Source of the DNA: Hellea sp965224755
GTDB taxonomy: Bacteria; Pseudomonadota; Alphaproteobacteria; Caulobacterales; Maricaulaceae
Direction of reading: 5' to 3'
Assembly: GCA_965224755.1 (NCBI GenBank)
Contig: OZ245061.1
Location: 2,542,001 to 2,606,000, forward strand
Length of the DNA: 64,000 nucleotides
Shown: positions 37,015 to 44,731 of the stretch, piece after piece
Layout: the number at the start of each line of letters is the position of its first letter
Position numbering within the stretch: the stretch's first letter is position 1
Program-made: the position numbers and the translations under genes
Notes under the pieces: model-generated
What the model was told of the DNA's origin: nothing
The model's input: the letters and a program-made list of their open reading frames with translations, nothing else
Databases searched by the model: none

Positions 37015-37064
37015 GCACCCTTCAATATCATATAGCCTACGTGTTGAGGTTATAAGAGGGTGAA

Positions 37065-37091
37065 AAAATAGACCGCCGAAGCGGTCTATTT
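37065..37091 (-). terminator. Strong terminator of the main flp pilin gene
   Basis: Stem AAATAGACCGC/GCGGTCTATTT (37066-37076 with 37081-37091) with a UUCG tetraloop on the minus strand, followed by TTTTTT. Lies 24 bases after the 57-residue pilin; probably leaves cpaA onward to separate promoters or read-through. Confidence 0.88.
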
Positions 37092-37114
37092 ATATCATAA
37101 AACCGTAATGCTGA

Positions 37115-37288
37115 TTAGATACCAGTAGAAACGTTTTTAGCAATACCGTCGAACTTAGTATTAAGTGCGGTACCCAGTGAAGTAGCGCCTAAGATTAGAG
37201 CTACAGAGATAAGTGCGGCGATAAGACCATATTCAATAGCCGTAGCACCAGATTCGTCTTTAATAAAACGAGACATAAGATTTTGCAT
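37115..37288 (-). CDS. pilA: Flp pilin (major, 57 aa)
   Basis: ATG at 37288, stop TAA at 37115-37117. Reads MQNLMSRFIKDESG, then the cleavage site ATAIEYGLIAALISVALI with Glu at +5, and ends NTKFDGIAKNVSTGI. This is the classic Flp/PilA size and layout. Codon use is skewed to GCT, ACT, GGT, TCT and CTT, unlike the GC-rich neighbours, which fits a highly expressed gene. Has its own strong terminator. Likely the main pilus subunit. Confidence 0.93.
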   Translation of the reverse strand: MQNLMSRFIKDESGATAIEYGLIAALISVALILGATSLGTALNTKFDGIAKNVSTGI

Positions 37289-37567
37289 AACTGACTCCCA
37301 CGTATGCTAGTCTGGAGAGGATAATCCTCAATACAGGGTCATCCCTGTTATGAAGGCTTATAGGGATGCCGGATTACCATCGGTTTAAGCAACGTGGTAA
37401 ATTTAAGGTAAAATTTTCACGGGCAAACGGGGCGAAATACGCCGTTTTTAATCTCCTATATATATAATGATGCCGAATGACCCATAAACCCCTTTATCTG
37501 CTCCATTTGTAAACCCTTCATTCACTACATCACGATATGAAAACACTATTATTTGGAGGATTTCCAC

Positions 37568-38110
37568 ATGCGGTCTGCAGTTTTGAAAATCATTTTGGCG
37601 CTTGGCGTTGCAAGTTTCACGTCTTCAGCCGCAAATGCCGGCACACAAAGCGGGCATTATAGTGTCGAACTTAATAAAACTGAAATTGTCTATCTCCCGC
37701 AAGCTGCAAGTGCTGTCGTGATTGGCAATCCGGAAATAGCCGATGTCTCTATTCATTCCTCAAATACAATTTTTGTCGTTGGCCGCGGCTATGGCGAGAC
37801 CAATCTGATCGTCCTGAATTCAGCAGGCCAAACAATCATGAATGCAGATGTTCAAGTCACTCACACATTGCCCGCAAATGGCGTAAGGCTTTATAATGCC
37901 GCGGCTCGGCAGAGTTATAGCTGTACACCATATTGTCAGCCCGCCCCAATATTGGGAGATGATGGGGACTTCCTAAACGATAATACCAAGGAAAGCGAAC
38001 CCATCAACAGTACTGTCTCAACAGCGCCGGTGACAAATTCATATGCCGGGAACCCCAGTTCCGACCCTGCGGGCGGCCCACCTCAAAGCTATAGCTCGCC
38101 TCAATACTAA
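37568..38110 (+). CDS. Stand-alone CpaC N-domain-like periplasmic protein
   Basis: 180 residues from ATG 37568 (GGAGG seven bases upstream). Signal peptide to about SSAANA, then a pilus-assembly N-domain as in CpaC: VELNKTEIVYLPQAASAVVIGNPEIADVSIHSSNTIFVVGRGYGETNLIVLN (about 30-80). The secretin part is missing. The tail has a CTPYCQPAP motif and a Ser/Pro-rich end. Divergent from pilA. Probably an accessory periplasmic piece of the Tad machine; precise role unknown. Confidence 0.82.
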   Translation: MRSAVLKIILALGVASFTSSAANAGTQSGHYSVELNKTEIVYLPQAASAVVIGNPEIADVSIHSSNTIFVVGRGYGETNLIVLNSAGQTIMNADVQVTHTLPANGVRLYNAAARQSYSCTPYCQPAPILGDDGDFLNDNTKESEPINSTVSTAPVTNSYAGNPSSDPAGGPPQSYSSPQY

Positions 38111-38145
38111 TTTCCGGCTCTCTTCCATAAAACCACGGACTTAAA

Positions 38146-38160
38146 TTAACTGTTTGTTAA
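38146..38160 (+). promoter_or_regulatory. CtrA-type site TTAA-N7-TTAA before the TadE genes
   Basis: Exact TTAACTGTTTGTTAA, 69 bases before the TadE gene at 38230. Same pattern as at 4963. CtrA is known to control pilA in Caulobacter; control of these minor pilins is an inference. Confidence 0.5.
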
Positions 38161-38229
38161 GGGTTTTCTTTACGCGAAACTTAACACTTTTATCTTAAGT
38201 TTTCCCAAATGTGGAAGCGGGATTAGCTT

Positions 38230-38784
38230 ATGTTCGGCCTAACAAAATTTTGCCTAAAGACGGCACGGCGCTACCGAAAAAACCGGGACGGCGCGACAGC
38301 GATTGAATTTGCGATATTGGCCATACCCTTTTTCTCTCTGATATTCGCTATATTAGAACTCGCCATCGTCTTCTTTATATCATCAACGATGGCACACGCC
38401 CTCAGCGAAGCGGGACGACAAATCAGAACCGGAAATTTCCAAGCCTGCGGCTCTGCAGATAATTTCCGGGATCTCGTCTGCACGAATATGTCCGGTATTG
38501 GCAGCTGCGATACCCGGCTTCGGATAGATGTTATCAGCGGCGCGTCATTTTCTGCCATCACCCTGCCAGCACCGGACCCAAATGATCCGGATCCCTCAGC
38601 AAATGTCTATGCCAACACAGGCGCCGGAGCGCCGGTTGTCGTTCGGGCCCAATATTATCACAAGCTGGCACTGCCAACAGAGCTGACACGGCTTGAAAAT
38701 ATTCCAGGCACAAATGTTCGGATGCTCGAAAGTATTACGGCGTTCCAAAACGAGCCCTTTCCAACGCCGGGCGCTTGCCCCTAA
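38230..38784 (+). CDS. tadE: TadE-like minor pilin
   Basis: 184 residues. NRDGATAIEFAILAIPFFSLIFAILELAIVFF is the TadE prepilin-like start (cleavable before ATAIEF, Glu at +5). Then a surface-type domain with four cysteines (AC..., VCTN, SCDTR, ACP). Pseudopilin of the Tad system. The next gene follows at 16 bases and carries the same prepilin motif. Confidence 0.92.
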   Translation: MFGLTKFCLKTARRYRKNRDGATAIEFAILAIPFFSLIFAILELAIVFFISSTMAHALSEAGRQIRTGNFQACGSADNFRDLVCTNMSGIGSCDTRLRIDVISGASFSAITLPAPDPNDPDPSANVYANTGAGAPVVVRAQYYHKLALPTELTRLENIPGTNVRMLESITAFQNEPFPTPGACP

Positions 38785-38800
38785 TTCATGAAGAGATTTT

Positions 38801-39445
38801 ATGCCTATACTCTTTAAAACTAGACAAAAACTGTGTTCAGAATCATCTTTGACAACACGGTTTTTAAAAAACCGCGACGGTGTTGCGGCTATCGAATTCG
38901 CCTTTATCGCGCCTATTATGATATTTATGTATTTTGGCTTGGTCGAAATGGCCTCTGCCATATCAACGGATCGCAAAATCGCCCATTCTGCGAATGTCGC
39001 CGGCGACCTCGCCACGCAATCGGCTAGCGTTACGCCTAACGATATGGCTGAAATCATGTCCGCGACGATTAAAGTTATGTCGCTTCCCTCCAGTAAGCTT
39101 GGCGAAGTCAGAATGGAAATTTCCAGCTATTCGCGCGATAGTAATGATGTTCCGGTTCTCGAAGGCCGAGCCACTTTGAACGGCCCCTTTCCGGTATCGC
39201 CTGTTTTTGACCCCAGCACGCTGGATCAACGTATATTGAGCCAAACATCGGGGATCGTCGTCGCCCGCGTATCTTATAATTATGAGCCGTTTAAGCTCCA
39301 ATATTTCGACTCAGATTTCGAATTGCGCGAAACATTTTTCTTAAAACCGCGCAAATCTGCGAATGTCGCCATTGATGACGGTACGGGCCAGACAACTTAT
39401 ACCTGCTCGCTGACCGGCACGACGGCATCCTGCACAGCCTCTTAA
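38801..39445 (+). CDS. TadE/TadG-like minor pilin
   Basis: 214 residues. LKNRDGVAAIEFAFIAPIMIFMYFGLVEM near residue 22 is the TadE/G prepilin-like segment; the remainder is a beta-rich domain with a C-terminal cysteine pair (YTCSLTGTTASCTAS). Second gene of the TadE pair, 16 bases after the first. Confidence 0.9.
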   Translation: MPILFKTRQKLCSESSLTTRFLKNRDGVAAIEFAFIAPIMIFMYFGLVEMASAISTDRKIAHSANVAGDLATQSASVTPNDMAEIMSATIKVMSLPSSKLGEVRMEISSYSRDSNDVPVLEGRATLNGPFPVSPVFDPSTLDQRILSQTSGIVVARVSYNYEPFKLQYFDSDFELRETFFLKPRKSANVAIDDGTGQTTYTCSLTGTTASCTAS

Positions 39446-39446
39446 A

Positions 39447-40229
39447 TTAAGTCTCGGTATAGGCGGCTCTCAAGGCCGACATCTCATTTGCTGTAATCCC
39501 TAGATCATCGCGAATATAGCGCGGCATATCCCCTATCGTCGCTAAAGAACTCTCAAGATAAGCAGGTTCAACACCGAACATCGGGCGCAAAGCTTCGGGG
39601 CCGATCTCGCGGTCATAGCGCCGTGTAAACATTTGCGCGGCTGGAACCAGAAAATTGTCAATATCGACCGCCTTCAGGGTCAGCATGAAATCTGCCATAA
39701 TGTCCTCTTGCGCCACGCCCAGCGCCCCCTTGATAATGGCGCAAAGTGTTCCGGTACGGTCTTTACCCGCCGCGCAATGCACAAGGATAGGCTCGCCGCT
39801 CGCCGCCATATGGCGCAATGTATCCCCAAAAATTTGCCGAAAACCGGGATCGTCTGGCCGCGAACTATAAGACCCGAGCATATAATTTCGGGCATCTTCG
39901 GGCTTATGGAGGTCATGCTGCATAAAGGCCTCATGCGGAGCAACTTTACCGCTCTCGCCGTCTTCCGGATCAGGATAGGTCAAGACCCGCGGCGCATGGC
40001 CTTGCAAAAGCCTACTCGGTTGACGCTCCCGTTCGGGCGCGTGGCGCAAATCGACGATCAATCCGATATTCATATCCGCCAAGCGCTGCTGCTCTTGCGC
40101 ATTAGCATTATTTAGATGGGCAGACCGAAACAGCATATCTGGCCGAACCCTACCCCCATCAGCCGCCGCATAGCCGCCAAAGTCCCGAAAATTGAGTACG
40201 GTTTTAAAATCTTTGATACGGTTATCCAT
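39447..40229 (-). CDS. Tyrosine-protein phosphatase (Y_phosphatase3 type)
   Basis: 260 residues. Begins FRDFGGYAAADGGRVRPDMLFRSAHL and holds the CX5R catalytic loop HCAAGKDRTG (about residue 155) and LRHAPERERQPS. This family acts on phosphotyrosine or phosphoinositide-type substrates; the target is unknown. Ends one base from the TadE/G gene, tail to tail. Confidence 0.92.
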   Translation of the reverse strand: MDNRIKDFKTVLNFRDFGGYAAADGGRVRPDMLFRSAHLNNANAQEQQRLADMNIGLIVDLRHAPERERQPSRLLQGHAPRVLTYPDPEDGESGKVAPHEAFMQHDLHKPEDARNYMLGSYSSRPDDPGFRQIFGDTLRHMAASGEPILVHCAAGKDRTGTLCAIIKGALGVAQEDIMADFMLTLKAVDIDNFLVPAAQMFTRRYDREIGPEALRPMFGVEPAYLESSLATIGDMPRYIRDDLGITANEMSALRAAYTET

Positions 40230-40307
40230 GACGCGCCTATAGCAGGTTTTTTCCCGTGAAAACTTAAATCAGAAAACCTAAATCAAGAACAGATCTTAGG
40301 CTCAGGG

Positions 40308-41354
40308 CTAGTTCAAAATCTCGTCACCGTCCTTGCGGGTCTGTATTTGCTCGAACTTGCCCCAAACACCGTCATCGCCGTGCCATTTGCCTTGCGTTGC
40401 GCCTTTGGAATATTCCGTAGAGCGCGCTTCAAAGAAGTTGGCATGTTCAACCCCGTTTAAGATTTCCGTCAGCCACGGCAATGGGTGATGCTCAATCCCG
40501 TAAACTTTTGGCAAGCCGAGCTGCCCGAGACGCCAATCGGCGATATAGCGAATATAGCGCTTGATGTCCTCACTGGTCATGCCTTCGACAGGGCCCATTT
40601 CAAAGGCGAGGTCAATGAATTTATCTTCAAGGCCGACAACCGTTTTACAGCAATCAATAATATCATCTTCGACCGATTTGGTGACGCAGCCCGTCTCCTT
40701 GGCAAAGGTATGATAAAGCTTAATCATGCCCTCGCAATGCAGGCTCTCGTCGCGGATTGACCAGGTCACGATCTGGCCCATGCCTTTCATCTTATTCAGG
40801 CGCGGGAAATTCATCAACATAGCGAAACTGGCAAAAAGCTGCAGCCCTTCGGTGAAGCCGCCAAACATGGCGATGGAGCGCGCAATATCCTCATGCGTAT
40901 CCGTGCCAAATTCCTGCATGTAATTATGTTTCGCCGCCATGGATTCATAATCCAGAAACGCCGAGAATTCCGAATCCGGCATGCCGATGGTTTCGATCAG
41001 CAAAGCATAAGCCGCAATATGGACGGTCTCCATATTAGAGAAAGCCGCGATCATCATTTTTAGCTCAACGGGCTTAAACACGCGGGCATAATGCTCCATG
41101 TAATTATCATTGACCTCAATGTCGCCTTGGGTGAAGAACCGGAAAATCTGAGTCAGCAGATTACGCTCGGAATCAGTCAGATTAGTCGCCCAATCTTTGC
41201 AATCCTCGCCCAGAGGCACTTCTTCGGGCATCCAGTGGACTTGCTGTTGCTTCTTCCAAAAATCGTAAGCCCAAGGATAACGAAACGGCTTATAGCCCCG
41301 ACTTGGAATCATAAGACCCGGCGTTGACGGTGTGATAATGCCTGTTGTTGCCAT
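40308..41354 (-). CDS. nrdB: Ribonucleotide reductase class Ia beta subunit
   Basis: 348 residues. Ferritin-like fold with iron ligands and the radical tyrosine in METVHIAAYALL (E-x2-H-x3-Y, as E115/H118/Y122 of E. coli) and DESLHCEGM (E-x2-H). Ends with the C-terminal tail that docks to NrdA. Makes the tyrosyl radical used to reduce ribonucleotides. nrdA is not in the window. Upstream (41411-41456) has two TATG-centred dyads that are too weak to call NrdR boxes. Confidence 0.95.
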   Translation of the reverse strand: MATTGIITPSTPGLMIPSRGYKPFRYPWAYDFWKKQQQVHWMPEEVPLGEDCKDWATNLTDSERNLLTQIFRFFTQGDIEVNDNYMEHYARVFKPVELKMMIAAFSNMETVHIAAYALLIETIGMPDSEFSAFLDYESMAAKHNYMQEFGTDTHEDIARSIAMFGGFTEGLQLFASFAMLMNFPRLNKMKGMGQIVTWSIRDESLHCEGMIKLYHTFAKETGCVTKSVEDDIIDCCKTVVGLEDKFIDLAFEMGPVEGMTSEDIKRYIRYIADWRLGQLGLPKVYGIEHHPLPWLTEILNGVEHANFFEARSTEYSKGATQGKWHGDDGVWGKFEQIQTRKDGDEILN

Positions 41355-41748
41355 GATAGTCCCCTCGCTTGGCCTTCTGCGGCCTATAAAATCGATCTGT
41401 AAGTAAAAATAACCACATATGGGTTACTGATTTGCTAAGCCCACAATATGTAGTAGCGAGCGGAGTGCAAGCGCTTTTTAAGGGAGAGGTGCCTTTTTCT
41501 GGGGATTTGTTGGAGATGGGTACTGAGGGAGGGGTATTCATTTCCATTGTGGGCGTTAGAAGCACACACATTATCATAGCCAGTTCCGAGGTATGTCTGT
41601 AGGACAAGGCAAACTAAATTTTAAGGTATTTCAAAAACTCATATGTACAATTTGCTGCACTTGAGCGTTATTTTTGTTGGCGCATTGCCCATTCCTTACT
41701 TACACTCTAAGGTAACGCCGTAAACCATTACAAATTAAGGAGGTGGTT
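41355..41748. other. Intergenic, 394 bases, divergent promoters expected
   Basis: Between nrdB (minus) and an AT-rich gene (plus). A dyad AACCACATATGGGTT is at 41411-41425. No gene seen; the only frame is a low-quality reading on the minus strand. Confidence 0.5.
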
Positions 41749-42714
41749 GTGGGGTGGAAGGGAACAGTTCGTTCTATCAATGCGGCGGCAAAAGCGGCTA
41801 ACCGTGAAGCCGAACGATGTCATAAAGCCACTATGAAGCAGCAACAAATAGATGATGCTGCACAGGCTGTTGAAGAATGGGAAGGTTACATTGCAAATCT
41901 GATTTCAGTCCATGTCGATTTGGCCGATTCTATTGATTGGGAACAAATGGCAAGTAAGAAAAAACCTAGCACACCTAGGCTACAAGATACTCATGCCAAA
42001 AACGTACAATTAGCGCTTGAAAAATTCAAGCCTGGCTTTTTTGATTTTTTAAGCGGCGGTTCTGATAAGAAAAAGCAAAGCCTTATTGTAAAGGCCGAGG
42101 AGGCGACCAAGAAAGATAAAAGCGAATTTGACGTTGCCAAAAACCAGCACACTGCAGATGTTATTGAATGGGAACAAGACACTCAATTAGCGAAGCGGCT
42201 TATCGCAGGCGATATAGCAGCCGTTAAAGAAGTAATTGAAGAAATACAAACCTTAAGCAAACAAGATTTGATAGGGGCTGCTATTTCTTTTCGGATAACG
42301 GAAGACTTTATCCATGCTATGCCTGAAGTACACGGCGATGACATCGTACCAAACTTTCGACGCAAACAGTTAGCCAGCGGCAATCTTTCGCAAACTAAAA
42401 TGCCAATCGGCGACTTTAATGAACTCTACCAAGATTATGTTGCAAGTGTTGCTTTAAAAGTGGCGGGCGATTTGTTTCATATTTTGCCGATGACTGAGGT
42501 TTATGTGACATGTGTAACGTCAATGCTAAACACAAAGACAGGGCATCAAGAATTGACACCCATTCTCTCTGTTCATGCCGTGAAAGAAACATTTAAAAGA
42601 TTGAACTTGGAGAATATCGACCCTTCTGATTCACTTGCTAATTTCAATTACGTTATGCATTTCAAACGCACCAAAGGTTTTCAGCCTGTCCAGCCCTTGA
42701 AGCCGATGCAATAA
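41749..42714 (+). CDS. Conserved hypothetical protein, AT-rich
   Basis: 321 residues from GTG 41749, set by AAGGAGG at 41737-41743 (an earlier GTG at 41743 lies inside that site). Starts MGWKGTVRSINAAAKAAN followed by a basic, helical stretch (EAERCHKATMKQQQIDDAAQ) and EWEGYIANLISVHVDLADSIDWEQM, a layout I recall in scattered conserved hypothetical proteins of proteobacteria. A middle coiled coil and a C-terminal alpha/beta part (FRITEDFIHAMPEVHGDDIVPNF) follow. No catalytic motif. AT-rich and isolated between nrdB and an accD remnant, so probably acquired. Confidence 0.7.
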   Translation: MGWKGTVRSINAAAKAANREAERCHKATMKQQQIDDAAQAVEEWEGYIANLISVHVDLADSIDWEQMASKKKPSTPRLQDTHAKNVQLALEKFKPGFFDFLSGGSDKKKQSLIVKAEEATKKDKSEFDVAKNQHTADVIEWEQDTQLAKRLIAGDIAAVKEVIEEIQTLSKQDLIGAAISFRITEDFIHAMPEVHGDDIVPNFRRKQLASGNLSQTKMPIGDFNELYQDYVASVALKVAGDLFHILPMTEVYVTCVTSMLNTKTGHQELTPILSVHAVKETFKRLNLENIDPSDSLANFNYVMHFKRTKGFQPVQPLKPMQ

Positions 42715-42833
42715 GCAATAATTTTTAGAGAAATATATGCACGTGAATACCTGCAAAGCCCCCACTTTGAAAAATCAAACCTAACTCACCTCCCCTATTA
42801 CCCCTCCCGCTCTTATCGGGCAAAACCTCCCTT

Positions 42834-43208
42834 ATGAACTGGCTTTCCAAACTCACCCCGTCCGGGGTTAAAGATATTTTCTCTAAGAAGGATTCTCCGG
42901 ATAATCTTTGGCTGAAATGTCCGAAATCCGGCGAGATGGTATTTTCGGCGGATTTGCCGGGGCTGCTCCATGTCACCCCCGCCGGGCATCACCTGCGTAT
43001 CGGGCCGGGAATGCACATGGATTATATCTTTGATAATGCCGACTATAGCGCGGTGGGTATTCCCGATGTCGCCAAAGACCCGCTGAAATTTAAGGACGAC
43101 CAGAAATATACCGAGCGCCTGAAAAAAGCGCGGGCCAAGACCGGTAATCAGGACGCAATGAGCATCGGGGTTGCAAAATCAAGGATGATAGGTCCTGAGC
43201 CTAGCTAA
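42834..43208 (+). pseudogene. 5' fragment of accD (acetyl-CoA carboxylase carboxyltransferase beta)
   Basis: The first ~115 residues match the N-terminus of AccD: MNWLSKLTPSG...DNLWLKCPKSGEMVFSADL, the HHLRIGPGMHMDYIFD and DPLKFKDDQKYTERLKKARAKTGNQDAM motifs are all in place. The frame then leaves the family after GVAK at about 43180 and stops 25 bases later. The carboxyltransferase core (over 150 residues) is missing, so it cannot be active. It abuts the 3' end of ppx (overlap 4 bases). The intact gene is presumably elsewhere. Confidence 0.85.
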
Positions 43209-44731
43209 TGTATCCTCATCTCGATGGCCCAGCTCAGTTGCTGGCCGAGTTTTTTAAGGCGGTAGGTCACGCGGCCTGAGGCAAGCTGTGCATATTTACG
43301 CTCAACCGATAAAATCAAAACCCCATCCTCGACCGATAAATTAAATGCCGGAAGAAGAGAGGCGGTGCGGCCCGAGGCGACAATACCAAGGCGCATAGCT
43401 GAGCCATAAATGCGGGCGGCTTCTTGTTCTTCTGCCGTCAAAAGGTGGTTGGTTGCAGCCATATTCGGATGAATTCGGCTAGACGTATAAGATGCAAATA
43501 AAATACTGGCCAGATAAGCGCGCTCTTTATGGGTCAGGCCAGCAAGCGGGGCGTAGAGCACCTCAGAAAACACTAAATTAGCCCGATAATCGGGATGTAA
43601 TCCCTTACCCACCCCTGCGAGATAACACGCTGCGCGTTGCAAGCGAATCTCGTTTTCCTGCTCAAAACAACCCGGAAAATACGCCGCTACAGGCGCGATA
43701 AATTCGTAAAGTGGTTCGCCAAAATCCACGGCCTGTAAATTACCGCGCGCCAAATCGCGGCACCCATCGAGCAAAGCATCGCGAACTTTCAGCGCGTCCG
43801 GCATGGCGTCATAAATCAGCCCTTCGCGCAAACCCGTTGACGAGATAACAATATGGGACGGGCGAAATATCTCCAGCAAAATATCCAGGAGCAGACCACT
43901 ATAGGGCAGGGTTTCCGCTCGCCGTTTGCGCATCCCCGGCCATTTCAGAACTTTTTCGCGGCCTTCCTGAAATGCCCAGCGCGCCATATCCCGCGCGGCT
44001 TCTAAGGTGAGGTCAAAGTTTTGCAGTGTCCGCATCGGATAATCAGTGCGCTGCTGATAGACACTGGCCAAATTGCGCCACGCGCCGCCTATCAGATACA
44101 GTGTTTGGTCTTTGCGGGTCAAAGGGTCATATGCGTCAATGGCTTTGGTAATATCTTTGGTGATATGTGCGCGCAGCCTCTTGGTTCGGTAAAATTCGGA
44201 CGCGCCGAGATCATCACCAATGACTTCAAACGGCCCGAGCGGCAAGCTAAGACCCAGCCCCGCTTGCCTGTTCGAAACGCTGATAAGCTCAAGACTGGCC
44301 CCGCCCAAATCTGCTGCCAAGCCCTCAGCACGCGGCTCGGCCGCGATAAGACCCATGGCAGAAAGGCGGGCCTCTTCCTCGCCGCTGATCGGACTTATAT
44401 CCAACCCCGTCTCGGCTTTAACCTGCGCAATAAAGCCCGGCGCATCTTTGGCCACGCGCATGGCCGCGGTAGCCCCAATCACTAATTCGCCTAAGCCTTG
44501 CGCTTTCGCAATCGCTTTGAAACGATGTAAAGCCTGTAACGTGAGCCCCTTGCCATCTTGCGAAAGACAACCCGTTTCATGCAAATCGCGGCCAAGGCCG
44601 GCCAGAATTTTCTCGTTATAAACGGGCGAAAAATGTGCGCCGAACATTTCATAGAGAACCAGCCTGACCGAATTGGAGCCAATATCGAGCACGCCGATCC
44701 GCTTAAGCTTTAAGGTCGCATCAGCCGTCAT
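43205..44731 (-). CDS. ppx: Exopolyphosphatase (Ppx/GppA)
   Basis: About 508 residues from Met at 44731 (an upstream start at 44773 would lie deeper inside ppk). Actin-like ATPase start RIGVLDIGSNSVRLVLYE, then GEEEARLSAMGLI and ADLGGASLELISV phosphate-binding loops, and an HD-like C-terminal half. Hydrolyses polyphosphate or pppGpp. Its start overlaps the ppk stop by 11 bases, so ppk and ppx form one unit that makes and breaks polyphosphate. Confidence 0.94.
   Translation of the reverse strand: MTADATLKLKRIGVLDIGSNSVRLVLYEMFGAHFSPVYNEKILAGLGRDLHETGCLSQDGKGLTLQALHRFKAIAKAQGLGELVIGATAAMRVAKDAPGFIAQVKAETGLDISPISGEEEARLSAMGLIAAEPRAEGLAADLGGASLELISVSNRQAGLGLSLPLGPFEVIGDDLGASEFYRTKRLRAHITKDITKAIDAYDPLTRKDQTLYLIGGAWRNLASVYQQRTDYPMRTLQNFDLTLEAARDMARWAFQEGREKVLKWPGMRKRRAETLPYSGLLLDILLEIFRPSHIVISSTGLREGLIYDAMPDALKVRDALLDGCRDLARGNLQAVDFGEPLYEFIAPVAAYFPGCFEQENEIRLQRAACYLAGVGKGLHPDYRANLVFSEVLYAPLAGLTHKERAYLASILFASYTSSRIHPNMAATNHLLTAEEQEAARIYGSAMRLGIVASGRTASLLPAFNLSVEDGVLILSVERKYAQLASGRVTYRLKKLGQQLSWAIEMRIH

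Noticed and set aside
41411..41456. Possible NrdR boxes before nrdB (CACATATGGG and CACAATATGTAG)
   Set aside because: The two dyads are 28 bases apart and fit the NrdR pattern poorly, where about 31 with well-matched halves is expected.
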